Assembly: GCA_017623115.1 (NCBI GenBank) | Contig: JAGAPT010000012.1 | Coordinates: 1 to 41,020, forward strand | Length of the DNA: 41,020 nucleotides | Direction of reading: 5' to 3' | DNA from: Alistipes sp. | GTDB taxonomy: Bacteria; Bacteroidota; Bacteroidia; Bacteroidales; Rikenellaceae | Shown here: in pieces, positions 18,691-26,415 of the stretch | How positions within the stretch are numbered: the stretch's first letter is position 1 | Layout: every line of letters begins with the position of its first letter | Translations under genes and position numbers: made by a program | The notes under the pieces: generated by a model | The model's database searches: none | Seen by the model: the letters and a program-made list of their open reading frames with translations, nothing else | Told to the model about the DNA's origin: nothing

Positions 18691-18736
18691 CGAAGTTACA
18701 CGTTTTCGTGTAAATTGATTTTTCACCACAGGTGAA
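18691..18736 (-). promoter_or_regulatory. Palindromic operator candidates at the OMP promoter
   Basis: Two perfect inverted repeats lie upstream of the OMP start. TTACACG (18696-18702) and CGTGTAA (18707-18713) surround TTTT; TTCACC (18722-18727) and GGTGAA (18731-18736) surround ACA. On the minus strand the first overlaps a candidate -7 box TAACTTCG (18691-18698, one mismatch), where a bound repressor or activator would act. Confidence 0.5.
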
Positions 18737-18741
18737 TCGGC

Positions 18742-18780
18742 AAAAAAGAGAGGTCAATCGCCCTTGATTGCTCTTTTTTT
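18742..18780. terminator. Hairpin with poly-A/poly-T flanks between the OMP and LytTR genes
   Basis: AAAAAAGAG (18742-18750) pairs with CTCTTTTTT (18771-18779), and CAATC with GATTG inside, with a 4-nt bulge on one side. It can serve as terminator of the leftward LytTR operon. The rest of the 329-nt gap (18781-18981) holds a 7-bp hairpin, CAAGGAT/ATCCTTG at 18912-18936, and no convincing gene. Confidence 0.6.
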
Positions 18781-18981
18781 CACCTAGTAGTCTTTATTTT
18801 TGTTTCGGTTGCCTTTTTTTGACCCTTGGATGGTGTACCCACAAGCGCAAGCGTAGTTCGTTTCATACCTATAATTATTTTAGACGTTCAACTAAGTGCC
18901 AAGCACCTTTACAAGGATACAGCCAACCCATCCTTGTTAATGTCCACATCGGTGAAACGCCTAAAACAACCGTTGAAACAA

Positions 18982-19740
18982 CTATTCGATGGTCGATGTT
19001 GCACGCAACCACGCCTTAAACTCCGGCACTCGCGCCTTGGAAATCACAATCCGCTCGGGAGTTTCGACCGACAGATGGAGTGACAGGCGACTTCCAAACC
19101 ACACCGTAATCTCCTTAATTGCCCGTCGAGCGACAATAAATTGACGATTGGCACGTATAAAATCAGCTTCGGGTAGCGCAGCCTGCATGGCCTCGAGCGT
19201 TTTGTCGAGCGGATAGCTGTTCCCCTCATAATCATAGGCCGTAACACGCTCATTGGTCGTATAACAATAGGCAATACGATCGCGATGAAGCGGAATAATT
19301 TTATCCCGCACATGAATCAGGAAGGTCTCTTGTTCACGACGCGCAATCTGTTTTTGGCGCATAGCATACTCCCGCCGCTCGAGGTTGGTCAAACGCACCC
19401 ACTTATCCAATGCGCGACGCACATCGGCCGTATTGATGGGTTTCAGCAGGTAGTCGATGCTGTTCACCCGAAAAGCCTCCAGCGCATATTGATCGTAAGC
19501 TGTCGTGAAGATGATGGGAGCCCTCACATCAACCTGCTCCAGAATACGGAATGACTCGCCATCGGCCAGATGAATATCCATGAAGAGCAGGTCGGGCATC
19601 GCATGCGAACCAAGCCACTCGACACTCTCTTCGATACTTTCAAGCACCGCCAGCACCTCCGTTTCGGGGGCCTCTTGTTTCAAAATCGCCTGCAAATTCT
19701 GCGCAGCAGCCGTTTCATCTTCGATAATCAACACATTCAT
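18982..19740 (-). CDS. LytTR-family response regulator
   Basis: A 252-residue two-component regulator. The receiver domain (1 to about 120) has the acidic pair E7/D8 (IIEDE), phospho-acceptor D55 in FMDIHL, T80 in IIFTTAYDQYA and the conserved K100 in YLLKPI. A charged linker follows, then a LytTR DNA-binding domain (about 145-250) with IHVRDKIIPLHRDRIAYCYT, SYPLDKTLEAMQAALP and FIRANRQFIVARRAIKEI. LytTR regulators bind direct repeats and often control surface functions. Its ATG overlaps the kinase stop by 4 nt. It ends 330 nt before the OMP gene, its most obvious candidate target. Confidence 0.95.
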   Translation of the reverse strand: MNVLIIEDETAAAQNLQAILKQEAPETEVLAVLESIEESVEWLGSHAMPDLLFMDIHLADGESFRILEQVDVRAPIIFTTAYDQYALEAFRVNSIDYLLKPINTADVRRALDKWVRLTNLERREYAMRQKQIARREQETFLIHVRDKIIPLHRDRIAYCYTTNERVTAYDYEGNSYPLDKTLEAMQAALPEADFIRANRQFIVARRAIKEITVWFGSRLSLHLSVETPERIVISKARVPEFKAWLRATSTIE

Positions 19741-21041
19741 GCTTCGGTCGGTTTTTGCAACGGCATACGCACCGTAAAGGTCTCACCGTCGTTCAAAATC
19801 AAAATATCACACCCCGTAATCAAACGCCAGCGAGTAACCAGATTGTGTAGTCCGATACCGGTCGAGGGCTCCGGCGTAAGTTTGGGGCGAATCGGGTTCG
19901 ACACCTCGAGCCACCCATCCTTGGCACGAATGGTTACATGCAACGGGCGGGACTTGGTAATCGTATTGTGTTTCACCGCATTACCAATTAGTGGTTGCAG
20001 CGAAAGAGCCGGCAGATGCCACGAACGATACACGTCGTCTATCTCGAACTCAAAAAAGAGTTTATCGGCATAACGGATGCTATACTGATAACTGAACGAC
20101 TCGGCAAAACGCAGTTCGTCACTCAATGGGACAAGCGTATTTTGGCCATTCTGAATGATATAGCGGAAACTATAGGAGAGTTGTTCGATATACCGAATAG
20201 CAGTGTCGTTTTGCCCCTCACGCACCAACATCGAGAGTGAGTTGAGCGAATTGAAGAAGAAGTGCGGACTGATTTGCCCCACCAACAAGTGGTAGCGAGC
20301 CGTCAACGACTCATTTTGCAACTGCTCCATCTCCATCTCTACCTGCTGACGATGCGATACGAGCATGCGAATCCAGCCATAGAGAATCGACACGATAACC
20401 GTAAACGAGAACTTCATCACCAGCACCGAATCGAACATACGTTGGTGGGTAAAATTGGGACGAATATTTCCCGAATACCAATCCGGCATCGGAGCGATCA
20501 GGAACATGCCGACCACAACCATGGCAGCAATCAATACCAACTGCACCATGCGCCATTTCGATAGATGAGGCACCTGCAAATAACGCCGCATGAGCATGAT
20601 AAGCAGCAGCGAAAGCAGCCAGAAATAGAGTAGTTGCAAGCTGATTTCCAAGGTCTCGGAAGGGTAGTTGAAGAACTGGTTGTAATCGAACTCCTCGCCA
20701 TTGAGCTCATAGATGCGATTCAAAACCGGATGTCCCCCTTCGCGCCTCGGATGATTCACATCAACCCGCATCAAATCCCCATCCCGCAAATCGAACCATC
20801 GGACACGTTGTTGCGGCACGTAGACACTATCCCGCCCGGCATAGACCAGATAGCCGTGCCCATCGGGCGAGAGGTGCAAAACACCCTCACCCGGCTGCTC
20901 CATTGAAGGTCGCGGTATATGGGGCCGCCATTCGTAGCGTGGTTGTCCAAAGAGGAGCAATAGGTAAGAAAAATTAACAACCAGAGCGATAGCAATGGCT
21001 GCCAACAGGCTCACCAGGTGTTCGGGTTTCTTCAGTTTCAT
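19737..21041 (-). CDS. LytS/YehU-type sensor histidine kinase
   Basis: A 434-residue inner-membrane kinase. The first membrane segment (about 9-31) is followed by a roughly 100-residue extracytoplasmic domain, then three more segments (about 134-152, 166-184 and 206-227). The His_kinase domain has GQISPHFFFNSLNSLS with the phospho-acceptor H260. A shortened HATPase region shows LQPLIGNAVKHN and GIGLHNLVTRWRL. The cognate regulator is the overlapping downstream LytTR gene. The extracytoplasmic part has a beta-rich look (LHLSPDGHGYLVYAG) but I recognise no sensor family. It follows the gamma carbonic anhydrase gene by 31 nt in the same direction. Confidence 0.94.
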   Translation of the reverse strand: MKLKKPEHLVSLLAAIAIALVVNFSYLLLLFGQPRYEWRPHIPRPSMEQPGEGVLHLSPDGHGYLVYAGRDSVYVPQQRVRWFDLRDGDLMRVDVNHPRREGGHPVLNRIYELNGEEFDYNQFFNYPSETLEISLQLLYFWLLSLLLIMLMRRYLQVPHLSKWRMVQLVLIAAMVVVGMFLIAPMPDWYSGNIRPNFTHQRMFDSVLVMKFSFTVIVSILYGWIRMLVSHRQQVEMEMEQLQNESLTARYHLLVGQISPHFFFNSLNSLSMLVREGQNDTAIRYIEQLSYSFRYIIQNGQNTLVPLSDELRFAESFSYQYSIRYADKLFFEFEIDDVYRSWHLPALSLQPLIGNAVKHNTITKSRPLHVTIRAKDGWLEVSNPIRPKLTPEPSTGIGLHNLVTRWRLITGCDILILNDGETFTVRMPLQKPTEA

Positions 21042-21072
21042 GATGCGATGATGCGAATCAATAGGGTAGTGA

Positions 21073-21609
21073 TTACTCCTTGTCGGTCATATACCAGGAA
21101 GCATAGTGCATATAATCGCGCGCCGTGCGCTTGACAATATGCTCACTCTGTTCGGGTGTTATCTCCTTTACCTTCTTGGCCGGCACTCCTGCATAGACCG
21201 AATTGGGTTCCAACTCGGCATTCGACAGCACCAAAGCATTGGCTGCAATGATACATCCCGACGGCACATGGGCATTATCGAGCACCGTGGCACCCATACC
21301 AATCAAGACGCCATCGTCGATACGAGCTCCATGAATCGTGGCATTGTGACCAATCGACACATCGTTGCCGATGATGGTCTGTGAGGGTTTCGGCGATTTA
21401 TCATACAAGGTATGCAGCACCGCGCCATCCTGGATATTGGTGCGGTCGCCGATGACAATCTTATTGACATCGCCACGCAACACCGCGCCATACCAAATCG
21501 AGCAGTCGCGACCTACGGTTACATCGCCCAACAAGACGGCCGTTTCGGCCAAAAACGTATTTTCACCTACCTGCGGTTCATGACCGCGAATTTTTCGGAT
21601 AACAGCCAT
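21073..21609 (-). CDS. Gamma-class carbonic anhydrase family protein
   Basis: A 178-residue left-handed beta-helix protein of the gamma-CA/PaaY/YrdA group, built from hexapeptide turns (VLLGDVTVGRDCSIWYGAVLRGD). Three metal-ligand histidines are present at 66, 88 and 93 (AVLHT, SIGHNATIHGA), so zinc or iron binding is expected. Many small members of this group show weak or no carbonic anhydrase activity. The start at 21609 (MAVIRKIRG) is preferred to an upstream ATG that lies inside the mazG 3' end. It is 5 nt downstream of mazG. Confidence 0.93.
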   Translation of the reverse strand: MAVIRKIRGHEPQVGENTFLAETAVLLGDVTVGRDCSIWYGAVLRGDVNKIVIGDRTNIQDGAVLHTLYDKSPKPSQTIIGNDVSIGHNATIHGARIDDGVLIGMGATVLDNAHVPSGCIIAANALVLSNAELEPNSVYAGVPAKKVKEITPEQSEHIVKRTARDYMHYASWYMTDKE

Positions 21610-21614
21610 TTTTG

Positions 21615-22391
21615 CTATTCGTTTTTCTTGGATTCCTGCCATACGGACTCCATCTCATCGAGCGTCATATCACGCAAGGTTTTCCCCTGTGCCTCTGCAG
21701 CTTGCTCGAGTGAGTTGAAGCGACGGATAAACTTCTTGTTGGTGCGCTCGAGAGCCGCCTCGGGATCGACGCCATACAGACGGCACGCATTAATCAACGC
21801 AAAGAACAGGTCGCCAAATTCGCCTTCGAGATGCTCCTTCGTACCGCTCTTCATCTCAGCCTCAACCTCAGCAACCTCCTCGCGTACTTTGGCCCATACA
21901 TCCTCCTTCTTCTCCCAGTCGAAGCCCACGCTGGCCGCCTTCTCACCCACGCGGAAGGCTTTGACCATAGCCGGCAACGAACGAGGAACCCCACCTAAGG
22001 TACCGCTCTTACGCTTCTTTTTGCGCAATTTCAACTCCTCCCAGTTGGCCTTTACCTCTTCGGGCGTATTGGCGTGAATATCGCCATAGACATGCGGATG
22101 GCGGTAAATCAGTTTATCACACACCCCATTGGCGACATCCGCATAATTAAACGCACCCTCTTCGTCGCCCAACTTCGAGTAGAAGACCACATGCAACAGC
22201 AAGTCGCCCAACTCCTCTTTGATACCCTCCAGGTTGTGGTCGGTAATGGCATCCACCAATTCGTAGGTCTCCTCGATGGTGTTATTACGTAGCGAATCGA
22301 AGGTTTGCTCTCGATCCCACGGACACTCGCGACGGAGCGTATCCATCACCTCCAAAAGCCGCGCCATGGCAGTCAGTTTCTCATCCATCAT
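21615..22391 (-). CDS. mazG: Nucleoside triphosphate pyrophosphohydrolase MazG
   Basis: A 258-residue house-cleaning enzyme that hydrolyses (d)NTPs to monophosphate and pyrophosphate. Two MazG repeats are visible. The N-terminal one has CPWDREQTFDSLRNNTIEETYELVDAI and EELGDLLLHVVFYSKL; the C-terminal one has KVREEVAEVEAEMKSG and LEGEFGDLFFALINACRLYGVDPE. The acidic EExxE and ExxD metal sites are intact in both. The start is ATG 22391 or the adjacent ATG 22388 (MMDEKLT); a -7 box 36 nt upstream supports this over the longer frame. It is the first gene of the operon with gamma-CA, kinase and LytTR regulator. Confidence 0.95.
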   Translation of the reverse strand: MMDEKLTAMARLLEVMDTLRRECPWDREQTFDSLRNNTIEETYELVDAITDHNLEGIKEELGDLLLHVVFYSKLGDEEGAFNYADVANGVCDKLIYRHPHVYGDIHANTPEEVKANWEELKLRKKKRKSGTLGGVPRSLPAMVKAFRVGEKAASVGFDWEKKEDVWAKVREEVAEVEAEMKSGTKEHLEGEFGDLFFALINACRLYGVDPEAALERTNKKFIRRFNSLEQAAEAQGKTLRDMTLDEMESVWQESKKNE

Positions 22392-22427
22392 ATCTCGTTT
22401 TGTTTTTCTTACATGTATATATGGTTG

Positions 22428-22435
22428 CAAAGGTA
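22428..22435 (-). promoter_or_regulatory. -7 box of the mazG-gammaCA-kinase-LytTR operon
   Basis: The minus strand reads TACCTTTG, an exact TAnnTTTG match, 36 nt before the mazG ATG. No clear -33 at the right distance. Confidence 0.55.
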
Positions 22436-22579
22436 AGAAAATCGCCGAAAAAAAGTATCGTTGCAGAACAATTTATTCTCCCCATGCAAAAAAAATCGGC
22501 ACCCGATAAAACGCGCACCTACACATAGGTACAGATTTTGCAGCACGCTACCATAGAACCTATTAAACTCGATTGGATT

Positions 22580-22834
22580 ATGTATTTTCTTTGGTATCTG
22601 CTGATTGGACTCATTGCCGGATGGATGGCCAATCTGATTGTAAGGGGAAGCAGTTCGGGACTCATCGTCAATCTCATCGTCGGATTGGTCGGAGCCTTGC
22701 TGGGCGGATGGGTTGTTTCGTGGTTCGGATGGTTCCCCGTCGGAACCTTAGCAACGCTCTTTACGGCACTGCTCGGGGCTATTTTGCTGTTGTGGATTGC
22801 CTCCCTCATCACGCAACGCCCCGCCTCCCGCTAA
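22580..22834 (+). CDS. GlsB/YeaQ/YmgE-family membrane protein
   Basis: An 84-residue, very hydrophobic protein with three membrane segments: YFLWYLLIGLIAGWMANLIV, LIVNLIVGLVGALLGGWVV and a third from about TLATLFTALLGAILLLWIA. The glycine pattern GLIAGWMA...GLIVNLIVGLVGALLGGW is the transglycosylase-associated (GlsB/YeaQ/YmgE) family pattern. These proteins are stress-induced in several bacteria but have no known activity. The start at 22580 gives the normal family N-terminus; a longer in-frame ATG at 22538 adds a polar extension and is less likely. Single gene with its own terminator. Confidence 0.88.
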   Translation: MYFLWYLLIGLIAGWMANLIVRGSSSGLIVNLIVGLVGALLGGWVVSWFGWFPVGTLATLFTALLGAILLLWIASLITQRPASR

Positions 22835-22860
22835 TCACCGCTATCAGACATCGACTCACA

Positions 22861-22889
22861 GCCCGATCGTATAAATCGGGCATTTTTTA
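22861..22889 (+). terminator. Terminator of the GlsB-like gene
   Basis: A 7-bp stem GCCCGAT (22861-22867) / ATCGGGC (22875-22881) is followed by ATTTTTT. Confidence 0.85.
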
Positions 22890-22919
22890 TTGGATTTCCC
22901 CGACTTTTAGGTATCTTTG
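22890..22919 (+). promoter_or_regulatory. Promoter of the PaaI-type thioesterase gene
   Basis: TTGG (22890-22893) and TATCTTTG (22912-22919) are separated by 18 nt. The -33 element begins in the T-run of the preceding terminator. Confidence 0.65.
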
Positions 22920-22944
22920 TGCAGTCATTTAGCACACTTTGAAG

Positions 22945-23424
22945 ATGAAAAAGATGAAAAACCCGTGGCTCCCGTTGGTGGCCGAAGGGTATAATTGTTT
23001 TGCTTGTGCGCCGAGCAATCCGCACGGCTTGAAGATGGAGTTTTGGGAAGATGGCGACGACGTAGTCAGCCTATGGCATCCGTCGCCCGATTACGAAGGG
23101 TGGCTCGGCACACTGCATGGCGGCATTCAATCGACTCTCATCGACGAGATTGGTGGTTGGTGGATTGGTCGCAAGTTGCAAACCTCCGCCATGACAACCA
23201 ACCTGAACGTCAAATTTCGCAAGCCGGTCCCCTCATCGCCCGATACAACCATCGAGTTGCGTTGCCGCATGAAAGAGCAAAAACGAGCCTTTGTCATCAT
23301 GGAGGTAACCTTGAGCATCGAGGGGCAGGTGTATACCTTGGCCGAACTGACCTACTACTGCTTTTCCAAGGAGACAGCAATAAACGACTTCCGCTTCCAG
23401 CCTTTTGAACTGGAGGAGGAGTAA
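22945..23424 (+). CDS. PaaI-family hotdog thioesterase
   Basis: A 159-residue hotdog-fold protein. The N-terminal CFACAPSNPHGLKMEFW is typical of this subgroup. The active-site helix reads GTLHGGIQSTLIDEIGGWW (the HGG and acidic residue expected for PaaI/4HBT acyl-CoA thioesterases), followed by TTNLNVKFRKPVP and VYTLAELTYYCFSKE. The substrate is probably an aryl- or acyl-CoA; no neighbour narrows this. ATG 22945 is taken as the start; an in-frame TTG lies two codons upstream. Confidence 0.88.
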   Translation: MKKMKNPWLPLVAEGYNCFACAPSNPHGLKMEFWEDGDDVVSLWHPSPDYEGWLGTLHGGIQSTLIDEIGGWWIGRKLQTSAMTTNLNVKFRKPVPSSPDTTIELRCRMKEQKRAFVIMEVTLSIEGQVYTLAELTYYCFSKETAINDFRFQPFELEEE

Positions 23425-23453
23425 ATCAAACACTCGATTTTCATCCACAACAA

Positions 23454-23494
23454 GGCGATTGTCCCATCTTCGAGGGGTAATCGCTTTTGTTTTT
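23454..23494 (+). terminator. Terminator of the thioesterase gene
   Basis: GCGATT (23455-23460) pairs with AATCGC (23479-23484), extended inward by CCC/GGG pairs and followed by TTTTGTTTTT. The T-rich tail also holds the -33 box of the next gene. Confidence 0.7.
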
Positions 23495-23515
23495 CGGGAT
23501 TTTTGCGTACCTTCG
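23486..23515 (+). promoter_or_regulatory. Promoter of the BaiN-type flavoprotein operon
   Basis: TTTG (23486-23489) and TACCTTCG (23508-23515, one mismatch) are spaced by 18 nt. The ATG follows 8 nt after the -7 box, so the leader is very short. Confidence 0.55.
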
Positions 23516-23523
23516 CATCAATT

Positions 23524-24810
23524 ATGGAAGAACTAAATCAAACTACAATCGTGGAGCGTGAGCCGTATGATGTGATTGTCATCGGTGCAGGCGCAGCCGG
23601 CATGATGGCTGCAGGTACGGCTGCCCGCACGGGTAAGCGTGTGTTGCTCCTCGAAAAGATGGAGAAATCGGGACGCAAAGTGCGTATTTCGGGTAAAGGG
23701 CGTTGCAACGTAACGAATGCTCGTCCCGCCGAGGAGTTCCTCGAGCATGTGCGTACCAACCGAGAATTTCTCACACAGGCCTTCTCGGAGTTTAACAATC
23801 GTGCTACGATTCGCTTCTTCGAGCGTCAAGGTGTAAAGCTCGATATCGAGCGTGGCGAACGTGTTTTTCCCCACAGCGGAAAGGCGTGGGATATTGCCAA
23901 TGCGTTGCTCGAATATTGCGTCGAGGCCGGTGTGAAAATCCTGTACGAAACACGTGTTACGGAGATTATGACTCTCGGAGGCAAGGTCTTCGGTGTACGC
24001 TACCGCAACAAGCGCGGTTTTGAACGCAAGGAGGAGTGCAGTCTGGTTATCCTCGCTACGGGAGGTGTATCGTACCCTGCGACAGGCTCAACAGGCGATG
24101 GTTACTCGTTTGCCGCCGATTTGGGACACACCATCGAGCCCTTGCGCCCTTCGCTCACACCGCTCAAAACCTCCCATCCGCAGATGAAATACCTGCATGG
24201 CCTGCTCTTGAAGAATATCCGCGCTACGCTCTATGTCGATGGCGAGGTAGTGCGCGAGGAGTTTGGCGAAATCGGCTTCTCGGAGCGGGGTATCGAGGGA
24301 GCTGTGGCGTTGCGTGTAAGCCGTGATGCCGTCGACGCATTGATTGACGGGAAGCGTGTCAAGTTGGTCATCGACCTCAAACCCGCCCTCGACGAGGAGA
24401 CTCTGCGCAACCGCATTGCCCGTGAGATTGCCGAGATGGAGCCGACCGAGTTCTTTGGCGAGTTGATGCGTCGCCTGATGCCGAAACCGATGGTGATGCC
24501 TCTGGCACGCGAGTTGGATATCCATTCGAAGAATTATATCTCGAAGGTAAGCGACGACCAGATCACCCGCCTCATTAAGACCCTCAAAGGGCTAACCTTC
24601 CCGATTACCGATTACGCACCATTCGAATATGCCGTTACGACGGCCGGAGGTGTACGCTGCGAGGAGGTCAATCCCTATACGATGGAGTCGCTCAAAGTCA
24701 AGGGGCTCTATTTTGCCGGCGAAGTACTCGATTTGGATGCCAATACGGGTGGCTACAACCTGCAAATCGCCTTCTCGACAGGGCGATTGGCCGGTCTGCT
24801 GAAAAAATAA
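23524..24810 (+). CDS. BaiN/HI0933-like FAD-dependent oxidoreductase
   Basis: A 428-residue flavoprotein of the BaiN/RdsA (HI0933-like) family. The N-terminal FAD motif is VIVIGAGAAGMMAAG, followed by LLLEKMEKSGRKVRISGKGRCNVTNA, the family hallmark. Further conserved parts are LATGGVSYPATGSTGDGY, FTHGGISG-type replaced here by FGEIGFSERGIEGA, and the C-terminal TTAGGVRCEEVNPYTMES with LYFAGEVLDLDANTGGYNLQIAFSTG. In Clostridium scindens BaiN was proposed to act in bile-acid 7-dehydroxylation, but the family is widespread and mostly uncharacterised. The start at 23524 follows the promoter. The next gene begins 17 nt after its stop. Confidence 0.9.
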   Translation: MEELNQTTIVEREPYDVIVIGAGAAGMMAAGTAARTGKRVLLLEKMEKSGRKVRISGKGRCNVTNARPAEEFLEHVRTNREFLTQAFSEFNNRATIRFFERQGVKLDIERGERVFPHSGKAWDIANALLEYCVEAGVKILYETRVTEIMTLGGKVFGVRYRNKRGFERKEECSLVILATGGVSYPATGSTGDGYSFAADLGHTIEPLRPSLTPLKTSHPQMKYLHGLLLKNIRATLYVDGEVVREEFGEIGFSERGIEGAVALRVSRDAVDALIDGKRVKLVIDLKPALDEETLRNRIAREIAEMEPTEFFGELMRRLMPKPMVMPLARELDIHSKNYISKVSDDQITRLIKTLKGLTFPITDYAPFEYAVTTAGGVRCEEVNPYTMESLKVKGLYFAGEVLDLDANTGGYNLQIAFSTGRLAGLLKK

Positions 24811-24827
24811 AGCTCACGAGATACGCC

Positions 24828-25346
24828 ATGAAAATCAACGGACGCACCCTCAAACGACGCCTCTACAGCCTCACCACACTCCCAACACGTGTGGCTCGGG
24901 CTCGATATTTTCGAGGTCACGGGGTGCACTCTCCGTTTGTGTACGGCATCGTGCGACAGGTCTTCATGAAGAGTCACCTATCATCGGAGGAGCGCGTCTT
25001 GTTCGATGCCTTGGTGGCACGACAATTTGTGCACCGTCGAGCCACCCAGTTGCAAAATCTCTTTACCTATTGCAATTACCGCTCTTTTTCAATCGATTCG
25101 TTGAGCAATCCATGCGACCTCTGCATCCTGACCGAGTCAAGTTCGCCTGCCACAACCCTCGAATTGGTCGAGCGAGCCGTGCGCCGTGGAACCACCGTAG
25201 CCTTGATGTCGCCCTACAACGGCCGTGAGCGGGCCGAATTGTGTCGGCAGCTCGCCGAGCACCACACCTGCACCTCGGTAGACAACCGAGGCTACCTGCT
25301 CCTCTTTACCAACGCTGCACTTCCAAAACAACACTATCGAATATGA
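24828..25346 (+). CDS. Short methyltransferase-like protein (degenerate Rossmann region)
   Basis: A 172-residue, basic protein. The segment ARYFRGHGVHSPFVYGIVRQVF near residues 25-46 is the N-terminal signature of a Bacteroidetes SAM-methyltransferase-like family, which I recall as about 230-260 residues. Here the middle is short and the SAM-binding GxGxG loop is not visible; after QLQNLFTYCNYRSFSID the chain goes to CDLCILTESSSPATTLELVERAVRRG and ends in a strand (GYLLLFTN). So it is either a shortened, non-catalytic relative or a divergent enzyme. It sits between the flavoprotein and the adenosyltransferase and overlaps the latter by 4 nt (ATGA), so it is clearly translated as part of that unit. 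Confidence 0.6.
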   Translation: MKINGRTLKRRLYSLTTLPTRVARARYFRGHGVHSPFVYGIVRQVFMKSHLSSEERVLFDALVARQFVHRRATQLQNLFTYCNYRSFSIDSLSNPCDLCILTESSSPATTLELVERAVRRGTTVALMSPYNGRERAELCRQLAEHHTCTSVDNRGYLLLFTNAALPKQHYRI

Positions 25347-25894
25347 AAATTTACACCAAGCAGGGCGATGGAGGCATGACCTCCCTGATTGGCGGCGAAC
25401 GTGTCTTCAAGACCGATCTGCGCGTCGAGGCATATGGCACGGTAGATGAGCTCTCGGCCTTCACGGCCATGCTGGCCGACCTCCTGCGAAAAGATACTCA
25501 AGCGCAGGTGTGGGTCAATGAACTCAATCGTATTCTCTCGCAGATGATGACCATCGAGGCCTTGCTGGCAGTAGGCGAGGGGGCAGCAGAGAAGGTGCAA
25601 CCATTGGCACCCGAGGCTATCGCATGGCTCGAAGAGCGTATCGACACCATGCAAGCAGCGGTAAAGCCACTGACCAAATTCACGATTCCCGGCGGACATC
25701 CGGCTGTCTCGGCCTGCCACATCTGCCGCACGGTCTGCCGTCGTGCCGAGCGAGCTGCTCTCCGCGCCGATCACGAATACGGCATTGACCCGAGCGTAAA
25801 AGCGTGGCTCAATCGCCTCTCGGATTATTTCTATCTGCTGGGGCGGGTATTGACCGAACACTACCAAATCGAAGAGGTGCTGTGGATTCCATAA
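25343..25894 (+). CDS. PduO-type cob(I)alamin adenosyltransferase
   Basis: A 183-residue enzyme that transfers the adenosyl group of ATP to cob(I)alamin, giving coenzyme B12. The ATP-binding N-terminus MKIYTKQGDGGMTSLIGGE, the helix VEAYGTVDELSAFTAM, the family motif CHICRTVCRRAERAA and the C-terminal NRLSDYFYLLGRV are all present. Bacteroidales use B12 for methylmalonyl-CoA mutase and other enzymes. The ATG overlaps the TGA of the previous gene, fixing the start. It is the third gene of the flavoprotein operon. Confidence 0.93.
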   Translation: MKIYTKQGDGGMTSLIGGERVFKTDLRVEAYGTVDELSAFTAMLADLLRKDTQAQVWVNELNRILSQMMTIEALLAVGEGAAEKVQPLAPEAIAWLEERIDTMQAAVKPLTKFTIPGGHPAVSACHICRTVCRRAERAALRADHEYGIDPSVKAWLNRLSDYFYLLGRVLTEHYQIEEVLWIP

Positions 25895-25914
25895 TCGATT
25901 GAAACTCAAAGAAT

Positions 25915-25943
25915 GGGGAGAATACTATTTTCTCCCTTTTTTA
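25915..25943 (+). terminator. Terminator of the adenosyltransferase operon
   Basis: A 7-bp stem GGGAGAA (25916-25922) / TTCTCCC (25930-25936) is followed by TTTTTTATTTG. Confidence 0.85.
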
Positions 25944-25973
25944 TTTGTTTTTTCTACTTTTTTTATACTTTTG
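25944..25973 (+). promoter_or_regulatory. Promoter of the DUF2795 gene
   Basis: TTTG (25944-25947) and TACTTTTG (25966-25973, an exact TAnnTTTG) are spaced by 18 nt. The leader is about 75 nt, long for this window. Confidence 0.7.
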
Positions 25974-26050
25974 CACCTTGATATAGCGGGGAATCCGCTA
26001 AACAAAGCATCTAACAAACACATTGATAACAACTTAAACCATTTATAGCG

Positions 26051-26272
26051 ATGTATTGGACACTTGAATTGGCTTCCAAATTGGAAGATGCACCTTGGCC
26101 CGCAACGAAAGAGGAGCTCATCGACTACGCAGTGCGTTCGGGTGCACCTCTTGAGGTATTGGAGAACCTGCAAGAGATCGAGGATGACGGCGATATCTAC
26201 GAGTCGATCGAGGATATCTGGCCCGATTACCCCTCGAAAGACGATTTTTTCTTTAACGAGGAGGAGTATTAA
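26051..26272 (+). CDS. DUF2795 small acidic protein
   Basis: A 73-residue acidic protein, MYWTLELASKLEDAPWPATKEELIDYAVRSGAPLEVLENLQE and a very acidic tail ending in NEEEY. The pattern PWPATKEELIDYAxRxGAPxxVLENLQE is the DUF2795 family, which in Bacteroidetes occurs as short single-domain proteins with no known function. A strong promoter, a long leader and a near-ideal terminator suggest high expression. Negative charge and small size would suit a binding or chaperone role, but that is only a guess. Confidence 0.85.
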   Translation: MYWTLELASKLEDAPWPATKEELIDYAVRSGAPLEVLENLQEIEDDGDIYESIEDIWPDYPSKDDFFFNEEEY

Positions 26273-26294
26273 TTGCTCGTTTGCAAAAAGAGTT

Positions 26295-26326
26295 GAATCC
26301 GACGATAACGTCGGATTCTTTTTTTT
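26295..26326 (+). terminator. Terminator of the DUF2795 gene
   Basis: A perfect 10-bp stem GAATCCGACG / CGTCGGATTC around ATAA is followed by eight T residues. Confidence 0.92.
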
Positions 26327-26366
26327 CGTATCTTAGATACTCCCGCTCGGCAAAATGCGAGTAAGC

Positions 26367-26397
26367 TTGCTTTTGCCCTCACTTATTCCTATCTTTG
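26367..26397 (+). promoter_or_regulatory. Promoter of the GH95 fucosidase gene
   Basis: TTG (26367-26369) and TATCTTTG (26390-26397) are spaced by 20 nt, with the ATG 18 nt further on. Confidence 0.65.
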
Positions 26398-26415
26398 TAA
26401 AAAGACCCTATTGAT

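Noticed and set aside
18768-19083. Small plus-strand frames between the OMP and LytTR genes
   Set aside because: They start in the terminator or overlap the regulator's 3' end, and their content looks like random translation.
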